A stretch of 64,000 nt of DNA, from positions 19,338,965 to 19,402,964 of the forward strand of contig OY720642.1 in the NCBI GenBank assembly GCA_963169105.1, in the 5' to 3' direction. The notes below the pieces were generated by a model. That model saw nothing but the letters and a program-made list of their open reading frames with translations. It did not search any database and had not been told where the DNA came from. The stretch's first letter is position 1, and each line of letters opens with the position of its first letter. Origin of the DNA: Ceriagrion tenellum (lineage: Eukaryota; Arthropoda; Insecta; Odonata; Coenagrionidae). Of the stretch, positions 36,885-48,865 are shown piece after piece. Both the position numbers and the translations under genes were made by a program.

Positions 36885-37268
36885 TACATTACACGTGTAT
36901 GGACTCCAGTGAGACGCTTTTGCAGACTCCAGAGAGAACATTTTTCTAACGCCTAGGTCTCGTCAGAAATACACCTGTGTACAGTTTGGATATTTTCTTA
37001 AAATACATTTATTCACTCATCACAGTTTTTTTACAGGAATTAAAAAAACTGTTGAGTAAGGCGTTTTAAATGCACGGCATGAAACAATGAGTGAAGTTAA
37101 AAAAATTACCAATTTATTTCTCCGATTACTGAGATTTCAGTTGTATGAAACTACATGTTTACGCCATTAGTAGTGCAGTATTTACTTCATGCTCCTTGCG
37201 GCTGCTGAAATGCATTAATGAAATTCTAACGTTTCTATTATGACCAAGCGAAACGACTCTGCACAATA
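36885..37268 (-). mobile_element. TTAA-type element, copy 4, right part
   Basis: ACACGTGTATGGACTCCAGT then GAGACG, later CCATTAGTAGTGCAGTATTT and CTATTATGACCAAGCG, line up in order with copy 2 (20201-20731). The copy is more diverged than the others. It starts exactly at the TA that borders the 4,979-bp insertion. The right end no longer shows GGACTACC TTAA. Confidence 0.65.
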
Positions 37269-37325
37269 TTTCTTCGCCTCGTTTCTTCCTCTTCCCGACC
37301 GACGACACACGTGCAGCTGTAGTTA

Positions 37326-37972
37326 CAGAGTGGCGATCGTCAGGGAAAACCGAGAAAACCTGGAATTGTCAGGGAATTTTGAATTTCTGGAAAAGTTAGG
37401 GAATTCTCGTAACAGTCAGGGAGAAACTGGAATAGGAATCGTCGTTATTTTTCTACCATTACGTTTATCGGCCAGTCTTTCCCGCCCTTTATTTCACCAA
37501 CTAAAACTAACGTCCGTCGCTGACGTGCATGGAATAAGCACCATCAATTCGTGGAGTATTAAGTTGTGAATCAGACGTACAATTTATCCCTTTTGTATAT
37601 CCTTATTGCGATATTTGCCTAGTTGTGTTGAAAATCATGATCCCAATGTATTACGCTCATCACAAGGAATCCGAGGCTATTTTGTTCGGAAAATTTTACC
37701 TCTTGTTTTTTTTAACTTCCGAAACTCAGGTCGAGAAGTAGCTGGAGCATACTAGCTCATAGTAAATACATGCTTTCAGTTCTAAAAATACGAGACGATG
37801 ATTAGAAAATTTAGAATATTCAAAGCTGCCGTAGAAAATTTAATTCGGTAGAAAAAAATATTCCAATAATAGGTGACCTTTTGGCGATCGGTCAGGGAAA
37901 TTGATCAATCCATCAGGGAAAAGTAAGGGAAAGGTCAGAGAATTTGAAAATTGGATGTCAGTAGCCACCCTG
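37326..37972. mobile_element. 647-bp nonautonomous DNA element with AGTTA duplication
   Basis: The ends are CAGAGTGGC at the left and GCCACCCTG at the right, a short imperfect inverted repeat. Both sides are flanked by AGTTA (37321-37325 and 37973-37977), a 5-bp target duplication. Subterminal sequence is full of CAGGGAAA and GTCAGGGAATTT motifs (37344-37430 and 37892-37940), a pattern I recall from CAGGGTGGC-tipped elements in several animal genomes. It has no transposase. A hAT-type origin is possible, although hAT duplications are usually 8 bp. Confidence 0.7.
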
Positions 37973-37999
37973 AGTTAGGAAAGAAGTAATTCGAAGGGT

Positions 38000-38390
38000 G
38001 TTGTCTTTACCGTTGGAAGGAGGAGGAGCACGGAGGTCCATGCGCAGAGTGCATCTCGCGTGGTTCGCGGGTGTCGTGGGCTGCCGCCCCGCCGTCCCCG
38101 CGGCGCGGCATCCCTGACCTAGTCAGCGACGGGGAGGGGGGGCGGGTGGGGCGGTCCTCTTCAGGGAATACGGGGCCCGCCCCGTCCCTTCCCGAGGGGG
38201 CCCTTTTCGCATCTCCCTTCTTCCTCGGCGCCTCCCACTTCCGGAGGGGTCGGCGCCAGTCGTCACGTATCGATCTACGCGGCACCCGGACTACTCCCGC
38301 TCCCCGCCGCCGCCGTTGCCGCGCCCGCCATAACTCTAACTCTCTGCTCGTCTCCCTCCCTTCTCAATAGGCCGTCAATCCCTCGCCTCA
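38000..38390. other. Very GC-rich block, no supported gene
   Basis: The densest GC/CpG stretch of the middle of the window, starting just right of the 647-bp element. Frames of 92 (minus) and 99 (plus) codons overlap and give Arg/Pro/Gly/Ser-rich products. Possible CpG-type promoter island; no TATA box or initiator stands out. Confidence 0.4.
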
Positions 38391-41300
38391 TAAAAAATAC
38401 CACCCCTCGCCCATCATCTTTTTATGATCTTTCGCGTCATCTCTCCTCAACCCCTTCGTCCTCCATCGTTTGGGGATAAATTTCAAATATTCTTCTCGTT
38501 TCGTAATTATTTGGAGGAAAATTTTCGACTTGGAAAATCGTCGAGCGAATCCAATTCTCTTTCGAGTTAATTTTTTCTTATTTGGCCCAACTACGCCTTT
38601 ATTTTTCATATATTGACTTGAAAATATCTTATTGTCCCTCTGTAATCGAAACTCTGACGGAATTTGTCTGGAGCTGAGCTTGAAAATTTCGAATTAAAAA
38701 AACTGGTACGGCATGTATGATAACTCACAAATACTTAACGCGAAGTGATCAACGAGGAAAAATGATGGAAAAGATAAAATGAGACGATTAAAGCTTATGA
38801 AAATTTAGAACAGGTGAGATACGTTTGCTGGTATGGTGTTTTGCTGTTGTGGTTTTTCAGCGAGGAAGTGAGGTCTTTATTTGGTTCCACGGTTAGTAAA
38901 ACCTTGTGTGATTTTCAAAATTAGTAACTTACGTGTGAGCTGACTCAATTATTTATGGGGTGGGGTATCAGGTAAACAGGTCGTGTTGCTGGGAGGGCAA
39001 AGTAAAAAGGAATATGGTAAGAAATGGGATCATTAGAGAGGTGTTGTTGGTCGAATTAGAATCTTAATCAGTTATTGTTTCAGTCATGAATGGAGTTCTT
39101 GATAAATTAATGCATAAGCCTGTCAGTTCGACTTCGCATTGATCTTATTTTGTCGATTTTACCTACTACAAATCTTGTTTTGGGTATTTAATAGTAGTTG
39201 CAAATTTGATACGACCCTCGTGATGTATGAGTTTATGTGGTGTAACTGTAGGATTCGTTCAATTTATAAGTCTCGTCTCTTAATGTCGCCATCATCCTGA
39301 TTATCTCTTTGAGATTCCTCGAAAAATCAATCGTTCTCTCTCGTTGAAACTGAAAATAAATGTGTGGTGATGGAGTTTGGATTAGACTGAATTGTAGTAC
39401 ATCACACAGCGTTTTAAATTTACATAATTTTCGTGAGAAAGTCGAGCAAATGAAGTGCCTCTCGTCTCAAACCCCTCGTGGTGCGCTCATTTTTGGACAA
39501 TATTTGGCTCTGACAGGATAAACCTGGGTTTGTTATAAATAAAAGTAAGTAGGGCATATGAATCAGAAAAAAGTTTTTAGCCCGGCCGCAATTAGAACTG
39601 TGTCCATCAGAGAGAGAAATATTTTGATGATCTGCCAGACTTGCAAAATGAAAAACAAACTATGGAATGAGCTACGATGGTATACCCTCGGTAAGTGGAG
39701 AAAGCAAGCATGAATTAGACTAGTATTGGTTTGTGGGAGGCGAGATAACATCGCAATGAGCGACATCTCAGTACTCCGCGTTTCCCACCGCCTCTTGCCG
39801 CAACCTCCGGAGGTACTTTTTGTGCCCCTCGGTTGTCAACTGCACTGCCTCTTACCCCTTGCTTCCTTCATCCATTCACAGTGGACGGCCTATTGTTATT
39901 TCTTTGTCGTGTGGTTCTGCTGCGAATCAGTCCTCGGAGCTCCTTGCCCTGGTTTTTACTCTGTGAACAGTCATTTTTCTTATGCTCATTTGACCCACTA
40001 TTTTAATCCTACCGTAAACTTGTTTAAGGTTCAGTTTAAAGGATAATTCATCAGTTTTTGGAAGGTGTGCTGATTGAATTTATGATGATAGATATCGTAA
40101 TGAACTACCGATGTCTAAAAAATAATACAGCAATGCTGTAGTGGTGTCTCAAAAATCATACGGCATTGCCTAGGAAAATTAATTTATCTGATAACTTATG
40201 GAGTGCAGAGCTGCAATAGAGGGTCTTTCTATATCGCGTTTGCTCTGATACAGTTTCCGTTCCTATAGGCATATCACAAGAACGTGATATCGGATTTTCA
40301 TTTGTCCTTTGTATATTTATGACATTAATGCCGTGGCAACATTTGCTCCTTTTCAGTGTTGTATAGGAATGTGTTATGCTTAGCAAATAGTATTAGATTA
40401 TAGTAAATGCGTTTTTGTGAATTTGTGGGAAATGAAAACTCAACTCTTGTGAAGGAAATTAATGCTAATAATTACGTAATTAATTAGTGTCAAACATAGA
40501 GTCAATAAGTATAGTCAGTAGAAGTAATAGTTTACGGTTTCTCTATGATTTTTTGGGAGTTAGAAATTTACAGTATTTTGTTTGCTTTTTAAAAGACAGT
40601 TTGATGCTAGTTTAAATTTTGCTGCAGGCTTTTCTTTATTGTGAGTTCTGAGCCCTTTTTCAAACTCAATCTTAGCGTTGTGTACTTGATTTTCATTGTG
40701 TCGTGTCTAGCTTCGCTACTTATTACCTGAGTTTTACACTTTGTGGAGTGTGGTTTTGGTGGCGCACGTCACTAGTTTTGCAAATTGTTTCTCTTTATTA
40801 TATACAGGTGCGTTTAAATCATTGTTGTATCGTCGTGTAACACGCAGTTGATTGGAGTCAGCGACTTTTGTTGAGTGGCCTGCCACCGTGAAAATACTGC
40901 TGTTTATTCTTGGAAACTGATTTATATTTTTTATTCGCTTGATCCTTATCCTAAGTATTTGTCAAGTTAAGGTATTTCCTTCGTGAGCGTTATAAATATT
41001 CATATAAAGTTAGCGGTGATTGTTCTTAAAAAAGTTTTCAGTGGGAAGAATAGTCTTAAAAGGTTGTTTTCCTGTTCAGTGACTAATGTCTTTGACGGGG
41101 AAGCTATTCACTTTTGTCTTGTTCTGTTTTTCTTGCTTGCTTATTGATTGTGGTTGGTATTTTTAGCCGAAACGAAGTGCTTAACGGTAATGTGTATGTG
41201 GTTTTCCTGCTTTTACTAAAAAATGGAATCTGTGATCTAAGTGCTCATTGTGGAAAGCACTCTTTATTCTATATTTTCCGTGATATATTTAATCGCTGTG

Positions 41301-43029
41301 TTTACTGGTTTATGATCCTAATGAATTTGAATCAAAGCCGGCATGCCGGTAAGAGTCGTTGTGGCATGCACACCTAGATTACTTACTAATGGCGATTTCT
41401 CTCCTTCGTGGCATGGTTTTAAGTAGTTCCGTTAGTTTTTTTTGTGCGCTCTTGCTCCCGTAATTGGGTATCGTCGTGGTGCTGTTGTCTTCCTCGTCTT
41501 AAAAAGACTACCCCTTCGCTCGTCAGCCACGTTGCGACATTTCTCCGGAAATACCAAGGGATGAGGAATGCCTTGAATGGGAGGAATACCTGTTTCTTAC
41601 CGGAATAATTTCCTGACCGAGTTATGTTATATTAATTTGTATTTTCTCATTTGCTATCGCAAATTCTCCTCTGATGCTCACGATTGTGGCGTTTCGCGTG
41701 GTATAATTAACACGTTTACTTAGAAATTCTTATTCTATATTTTTTCCTTGGAATTTATTATCCCTTTGTTTTAAACACTTATGCTGTGAGAAATTAGTCA
41801 CTACAAATTTTTATTTTTGGGATTTGTTTTGCATCAATTTCCCATTTTATCACAGAGTATATGCATACTCATTTTTGCTTGACCTTTTTTATAGATTAAA
41901 GTTGATACCCAGCTAGAATAATTAAAAAAGATGTTACTTCTGCTCATCATTTTTTCCACAAATGGTGTACTAAAGCTATATTTTGTTAAAGCTAAATTCA
42001 AATTGATCGATTTTGACTGAAATTCCATTCGGAATCATATCACGAGCGGTAAAGTGTACGTCTATGAGCGTTCAATACGCTGCGAGTTGCGTATTTTCCA
42101 AGATAATTGTTTGCTTGGAAAGGAAGAATGGCTTGGGACGTCATCAATAATGGGGTGGTGATATCGGGTTGATTCCATTGCTTGGCGAAGATAGCATGGG
42201 GTTAATGAAGTAGAAGAATGCCACTGTCGACGAATTAAAGGGAAATTGGAGATAAACAACTATTATGAGCGGATTGTTAGCGTTATCTGTAGCCTGTTTG
42301 CTGTGATGAGTAATTTTGGCGGACTTCATCAACGCCTTAAACTGATCATCAACGCCTTAAACTGATGAGAGGGCTCCTTATTCGAGATTGTATGCCATTA
42401 ACTTGCTCTTTAAACCATAGTTTCGCCTATGGTATCTCGGAAAAAATGAGAAAGGCAGTTTGAGTGAGACATACCTACGAATAAAGTTCATTTAATCTGG
42501 GCTCTTTACTAAGATTTCCTATTATTATGATGAATTTCCCAAAATGTCAGCAACTAATCGTTGTAGATTCCCGGCGTTGTCCATGAGATCTGGTACCTAT
42601 ACACGGCTGTGCGCTTCTGAAAAATCTTATTGTAAAAATAAAGTCTGACGCTCATTTCGCGCAGGAAATATAGCGGTGTGTGGATCGTATGTTTTATTTA
42701 TTATTAGTAAAATTAAAATATTACTCTCCGTAATACATTTGATAAAAGCGCGACAACCTTCGGTTGTGTACGCGTTTTTAGCTTCCGGTGTAAAATGAGT
42801 AATACTCTCAAATGTGTAAAATTATTTATTTACGGAAAGGTTTTGTTTCATAAACAAAGCGTTTTCATCATTATTATTAATATATTTGTTTCAGACTTCC
42901 TATTACTGCCTACATTGTGAAATAATATCATAATTTAGCCGTTATTATGGCTAGAAAATATCACTATCAACCAAATGCAGTTGGTGAATCAATTTTTCAG
43001 TGGACTACTGCCGCGAGAAATATTTGAAG
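38391..43029. other. No gene seen, about 4.6 kb
   Basis: AT-rich sequence. The only local repeat noted is an exact 20-bp tandem pair at 42327-42366. Confidence 0.35.
42327..42366 (+). repeat. Exact 20-bp tandem pair
   Basis: The unit CATCAACGCCTTAAACTGAT occurs twice head to tail with no mismatch, a recent slippage-like duplication. Confidence 0.95.
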
Positions 43030-43086
43030 GGCTCTGTTGGCTTTGGGTGGCTTGCAGGGTATGACGTAGATGTAGATGTAGATGTA
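43030..43086 (+). mobile_element. Short GATGTA-tailed LINE 3' end
   Basis: GGGTGGCTTGCAGGGTATGA then CGTAGATGTAGATGTAGATG match the end of the CR1-group LINE copies. It has the longest tail of the set (three full GATGTA units). Nothing upstream matches. Confidence 0.65.
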
Positions 43087-44936
43087 TTTTGAATCAAAAT
43101 AAATCTTTCGTTATCTTTTTCACTTTGAAGAATTTTCTCATGACAGCGTCATTGTACTTATATTACTCCTTGAATGATGACCATGCTTGCATGGTAACAA
43201 TGCTACATTCCTGTATAAAAATAGGGTGCAGATTATTGCCAAGTTACTGAATTTGATCAGTACTTTTAACTTTTACTTGGCGGGTACTTTTATACTATTG
43301 GAGAAACAGTTCTGAAATTTATTTCTCTCAATTTCATTCTACCGTCCACGTAATTTAACAAGATAGGAAGGAGCGGTTATCTCACCGGGTAGTTTTTGCC
43401 CTCGTGGAATGCGGCCATGTATTCCGCCGCATTTATTTTTATCTCTACTATTTTTTCCACTTGAAAACGGAGAGGAGTTATAGCTTGTCTTTGTTTCTTA
43501 CTCTCTCCTTACGAAGAATCGGAATTGGAAACAATTAAATGTCCCGCCTCACTATGATCCGTAATGCATAAAGGCGTGCTTGAAGAGCGAGGTCACTACT
43601 GCTCCGGTAAACGCTTTCCTTTTATGGGTTTATTGAAGCGCCGTCAATGTTTTTTCCACCTGATTGACGGAGGAGCACGGGCGTTCCGCGGGAGCGAGCA
43701 GGCTATGACTGTGTCAGGCATCTTCTCATATTTTAATTGTGTCTGTATCTGTCACGCGTTCACTCGCAAGAGATACAGGGTCCGGACATGATGTGCGTCG
43801 CCAGTCTTTGCCGTTTTAGTTAACTGACTCGTTGCCGGTTTTCGTGTGATGGTGGATTGGTATGTACATAATGGATCATTTTATTTTACCCTATTTGTTA
43901 GAAAATTTGAGCTCTCGTTACATATTCGGGTTTCGGTCGGATCTTCGTGTTCCAGCTACAAATGTTTTTGCAAACCTGAATGCATGCGTAAAAATCGCGA
44001 CAGCGCCTGACTACATCAAATTGTGTTTTATTTGAGACAGTGAAATCTGGAAAACTTGTGTGTATATCTGGGAGAAAGTGCAGTTTTCCTTAATTATTCC
44101 AGTGAGTGGAAACAATAGGTTAGATATTTGATTTCTCCTCGTTGCGCTTTTTATGTTCGGTTTTATGTATGCTATTTTTTTATGTACATTGAGACTTCTG
44201 GCTACAGAAGTTCATTTGATTATTTTTTATCGCATTTTATTTTATTTTTTGAAGGATGTTAAGTTACTGGGCCGCATTACTTGGGCAAGGTATTGTGTGT
44301 CATGCGTGTAATAAACAGTGAAAAATATCTTTCTAGGAAATTCCTGGAGAAATTGAAAATTTGTGCATTGAATGCTTTTCTGGTACTAATAAATAACATC
44401 AAATATCATATTGTGCTTGCGATTCTGCCTAACTTCGAAATTACTATCGTTGCTACCAATTAAGTCTCGTCTATGTTTACCAGAAAGTTTTCATATAGGT
44501 CATAGCAAGAACATTGAAACATGTTTGGTTCAACTATTTTCATACTCACTGCTGCTCACCTTATGCGATACTGCTTTTTGAAATTTCCTGCATAGACTTG
44601 ATACTCCGCAAGACTTGGGGATGTGAGTCTCCGGACTGCACGCTCTTCTCACCGTCCATATTTAGCTGCCACAGGACTCTTCCGCCTTTTGCGCTTCAAA
44701 CACTCGTCGGTTTTCCCCCTGACAATCGGAATCCTTGGCGCGGGCGCTAGTTCGGGTGTTGCCCTGAATCGGTACTTCTATTAAGGTTCTCTAAGAGTTG
44801 GGAGTCACATGGGAGTGTATCGCAGCCGAGTGCGAGAAGGAATCACGGAAGCAATCTCATCTTTCCTCTGAGCTAGCTGATACACTCGCCGTCTCAAAAT
44901 CAGACAGTGTTTAATACGCATTGTATGAACTTTATT
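43087..44936. other. No gene or repeat seen
   Basis: AT-rich sequence with short frames only. Confidence 0.35.
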
Positions 44937-45011
44937 ACATCTACTCCTCCATCATACCCTGCAAGCTACCTCTTAGAGTGCGTGGCAGGGGAAGATTTAT
45001 CACCAACATGC
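44937..45011 (-). mobile_element. Short LINE 3' end, lineage B type, minus strand
   Basis: Reverse-complemented it reads CATGTTGGTGATAAATC, then CCCCTGCCACGCACTC, GCTTGCAGGGTATGATGG and a degraded GTAGATGTA tail, matching 53131-53199 in order. This is the clearest minus-strand copy of the tail. Confidence 0.6.
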
Positions 45012-45289
45012 ATTACACTATACCCTATTGAAGTCAGTGTAACTACGACTATTGATGCATTTATGAAAATTCTACTAATAGTTGTCGGGATGTGAAATTC
45101 CCCAGCCATGCGTTTTACTGAAGATATTCTATCAATGTTAGAGGGGCTGTTAATATTTTTATTTTTGAAACTACACAATTAACACAGATTTCAGAGTTAT
45201 TCAGGAAACATGCAAGACTAGTGGCACTAATGATTGGTTTTACGAAGACTAGGGTATAAGTGTCAGGGAGCAAATCTAATGATTAGCCG

Positions 45290-46220
45290 CTCTTCCTCTT
45301 TCTGTGTGTCTGTCTGTTAGCAGGTCTCATTGGAACTGTTGTCTCTGGGCATTCCTGTTTTGGGCGAGGTTCTCCACTGTCCTCTATCATCACCCTGTCA
45401 TCGTTTCTGTCATCGCACCAAATCTCTTCCTTCCTTTTCCTCTCTTTATTAGTTAGTCTTGTCTCCTGTTATGACTTTCTGCATGCAATTCTCGTAGTAT
45501 GTGTCCCATCCAATTTGCCTTACTCTTCTGTACACTTATCAATATAGTTTGCTCCTCTCCAATCCTCTGTTCTTCCTCATATTTAACCTTATCAGTCCAT
45601 CGTGTCATCCTCAATAGCTACATCTCAAACCTTTCTAGTCATATTCCTTACCATTTCCTCTTTTTTTACGTTTCCTACCCATGCATAATAGTTTTCCGTT
45701 CAGAACAATTAGCAAATCTTTTCCTGAAATCCATTTTGACGGCCATAGTTGTCAGGAGTTTCATAACGCTTCCAAATTACTTTTTCCCCGATCAATAATC
45801 CTACACATAATTTCCTGTAAACAGAACCCAGGACCAGGTGGTAATGCTTTTCAAGTAAACGATGGTTTCATGGTACTAAAATGACCTCACTTGCTCGATT
45901 TCCTTGCCTTCCGACTTGAATTTTATTCTTGGTTCTCTTTAGAGATCCTCATCACCTTCGATTAGTCAATATTAATTTTCATTCCGTACTTATCTTCTTT
46001 CCTCTTGATCTCCTATATCATTCTTTGTAGTTCCTCTCCACACTCTGCTATCACATCAGAGTCATCTGCATATTTGGTTACCTTCACTTGATTTCCCTCA
46101 ACAATTAACCCGCCGATCATTTATCAACCTCCCTCTATCATTTATCCCCAGAGATGTTGTATAACACAGGGAAATGCAGCACCTCTGCCTCTCTCGTCTT
46201 TCTGGAGTTATCTCATCAGT
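45290..46220 (-). mobile_element. Decayed RTE-like LINE reverse transcriptase, minus strand
   Basis: Read on the minus strand, 46080-46020 gives KYADDSDVIAECGEELQRMI, containing the catalytic YADD of LINE reverse transcriptases. Downstream pieces follow in family order: KYGMKINID, a degenerate QVRSF/YHETIVYLK segment, and near 45510-45540 a QIGWD/WMGHILR-like motif, then a basic KEGRD stretch. At least ten stops and several shifts break the frame. It represents the reverse transcriptase C-terminal half only. Confidence 0.75.
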
Positions 46221-46479
46221 CTCTACCTACCGAAAATCGTACTTAAAATTGTCGTTGGCGCTGTTGTGGTCTCTTATCGTTCGCGGGAAAAGTGACCTAT
46301 AAACGTGTCCATTCTGCATTTTTTTCCATAATTTAATCAATTTACACCATGTATAATATCATTCTATGTTTGTATAGCATAAAATTTAATTATTCTCTTG
46401 ATCTAATTAACTGCCGTTTCGGGTCTCCTAAAATGTTATTAATTTCTCAGGAATTAATCAGTTTGGAACTTACAATTAA

Positions 46480-46720
46480 GATAAAGCATAAATTTCAATC
46501 GAAGGCCTAGAAATAAATCCCATTCGAATAGTTTCAGAAGGTATGCTACCCCAACGATGGTAACAACCTTTTACGTTTTTCACCGATCTTCGTTGCTCGC
46601 GTTCCAACTCAGTTTTTGAGCCTTCCACGTAAGGATCCCAAATCTTGGCAGCGTATCCCTGGTGTAGCGTCTTATACGAGAAAAGTGGGTGATTCGTTAA
46701 CTTTGATCGTCGCAATTGCC
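46480..46720 (-). mobile_element. CR1-group LINE fragment, minus strand
   Basis: The minus-strand frame contains LHQGYAAKIWDPYVEGSKTE followed by LEREQRRSVKNVKGCYHRWG, the ARFVKGxY-type motif that follows the reverse transcriptase in CR1/jockey-like LINEs. It has WDPYVEG where the copy at 50898 reads as a degraded AWDSHEVG. Both ends fade into background, with no 3' tail. Confidence 0.75.
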
Positions 46721-47209
46721 GAATACTCCTTTGAAAAAATAAATTAAAACGGTGTATAGAGGTATAAATCTTTCTGTGACTTGGGAATGAGAGATTATTG
46801 GCATTCATCGTCACGCGTTGTAATCTCGATGACTCTTGGCGCGGAAGGCCAAACGATTCATTCACCATTTCTTAAGATATTAATCTTATCATAACTATTG
46901 GCACGCGATTCCTATCTGTGTGTCGTCCGTTTGTAACTCAGTTGTCGTGTCGATTCATGGACCTTACTTTCATTCATCCGATGTGTCGCCATCACTAAAT
47001 AAAACGCGAGGCCTTCATTAATGCTGGCTCCTACATTTTTGCATATTCGTTGATTATCCAAAGATACGACCGTTTGAGGCGGTCTTGAATCATTGCTAAT
47101 GAAGTCGACAGAAGTGTTCGAAGATGGCCGATTCGTGTCTGGTGCTCGCGTGAGTTCCCTCCCTTCACATCCCTCCATTCATCGACTTTCGGATTTGGGA
47201 TTTTTAGCT
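46721..47209. other. No gene seen
   Basis: The open frame of the LINE fragment continues upstream to 46868 but has no recognisable motif. Nothing else is supported. Confidence 0.3.
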
Positions 47210-47900
47210 TCTCGGGTGCACGAGGGGGAGAAAAGCCATTAACCTAGCATTCGGAGAGAGTTGGCAAGATGCTCGGAGGGAGATAGGGTTCCGAAGCGAT
47301 GAAGCGAAGAGATAAGATGCTTTCGAATTGAACAGTCGAACTTCAATTGTTATTGGATATCGCCACATATCGCGCTCGGAAAACGTATGGTCGCTTCAGT
47401 TGTCGGCACAGTGACGCCCTTTCGAAGGAAGGATTTTTACTTTCGTCAGTCTGCGCTCGCAAGTCTTTATTTGGAGAGGAAGGAGAAGAGGTTTTCGCCT
47501 TAGTAGTCGTAGGGTGGGGATGGGATTCGGTCTGCGGGAGAAGTCAAAACCCCCTACGCCTCCCCCGTGAGTATTGTGGGATGGGCAGGCGGGCACGGAC
47601 GAATGGGCAAACCTTGTCTCACGGCGGGGACGCGCTACACACTCGTGTTCCCGAACTCCTTTGCCTCCCGTTGCGAGCAAGGAGTGCGTAGTATGCTCAA
47701 CCGTCTCCCCGTGCCAAAATCCCTATTGCTGCAACGTGTTGTTGTTTTGGTGGACGATGGACTTCGCGCAGTGATAGAGAAGGAGCCACTTAACGTGTTC
47801 TCTGACGCTCTTCTTGGCGGGGGATCGTCCTTATTTCCTGCGTTCATCTGCGCGGTATCATGTCAACTTTGGCCGGGGGTGCATTTTCAACGAACGTGTA
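47210..47900. other. GC-rich block, no supported gene
   Basis: CpG-rich with overlapping frames on both strands (largest 114 codons at 47347-47691). A donor-like CCC|GTGAGTATT near 47565 would end a possible 5' noncoding exon on the + strand. No known product. Confidence 0.35.
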
Positions 47901-48479
47901 CTACGTAATATACGACGGGAGTTAAGGAACAACCTGTTTTAATGGTCAAAGCTCATGTATTCATCACAGTGAGATTTGCAAATTCCGGAAGCAGTGAAGG
48001 GGTGTGATGCGTGCTGTAGTATTGGTTGACATTTTAGCATAAAAATGCCGTGTATAGCAAAACCTTAACTACCCACCCAACGAAGTGTTATCCTGTCTTA
48101 ATAAGAGCTATCCCAATCTCTGGTCGCCTTCGGTTTTCTGATATGATACCTTAATTACATAGTTAGGAGTCCAAAACTTTCCTGAACGCCTTTCTTGGTA
48201 TATCATGCTTTTGACGCACCGCCAAAGTTTCCGGAAGCTGCTGTACAAAATTCTGATGCTGTGGTACCATGCTAGTGATTGGCAATGACAAGTCGGTCTT
48301 TTGTTCTTCAGGGACATGGCCACAAGAATCCTCAAATTCCTCCTTATCTCTGCAAAATTTCTTCTTCCTTCCACCTCTATGATGCACTTTGCTAAACATA
48401 TTTGCCAGATTTGGTGAGTTTTCTGTGATTTAAAGCTGGTAGGTACATAGTCCCCTCGTGATGTGTCTCCTAGGAAATA
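47901..48479. other. No gene or repeat seen
   Basis: Short frames only; no feature supported. Confidence 0.35.
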
Positions 48480-48554
48480 CCGGGTGTTTCAAAATGAAAA
48501 TCGGAGTTTAAGGCTTTGTAGTATTTATACCATTTGACTTACAATTATAAATGA

Positions 48555-48827
48555 TAATAATAATAATAATTTTTATTTGACATTAAGCAATACAATGCAA
48601 TGGTCATCGTCAAGAGGTGTAAAAAGAACACAAATGAAAAAATATGTAAAAGGAAATCAGGAATTAAAATATGAGATCTGAAGTATCACACTCCTCAAAT
48701 TCCTGCAATGAATGGAATGCTTTATACAAAAGCCAACGCTTAAAGGTCAATTGGAACCTAGACAGGCTGACAAGCCTAGCCTCTTGGGGCAGTATATTAA
48801 AAAATCTAAGTTTAAGTACATTGCATC
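48555..48827 (-). mobile_element. LINE 3' end nested in the mariner, with target duplication
   Basis: On the minus strand it encodes LPQEARLVSLSRFQLTFKRW then LLYKAFHSLQEFEECDTSDL, a typical last segment of an L2/CR1-like LINE protein, then a stop and an untranslated part. It ends ATGTCAAATAAAAATTATTA with an ATT-repeat tail at the lower coordinate. AAATGA flanks it on both sides (48549-48554 and 48828-48833). Removing it with one AAATGA restores continuous mariner sequence. Confidence 0.8.
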
Positions 48828-48865
48828 AAATGAAAGAGCAACTCAAACAGTATTTGTTTATCCTA

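Noticed and set aside
46476..46868. 130-codon minus-strand frame as a host gene
   Set aside because: Its C-terminal half is a LINE motif (WDPYVEG, QRRS...KGCY), so it is a transposon remnant.
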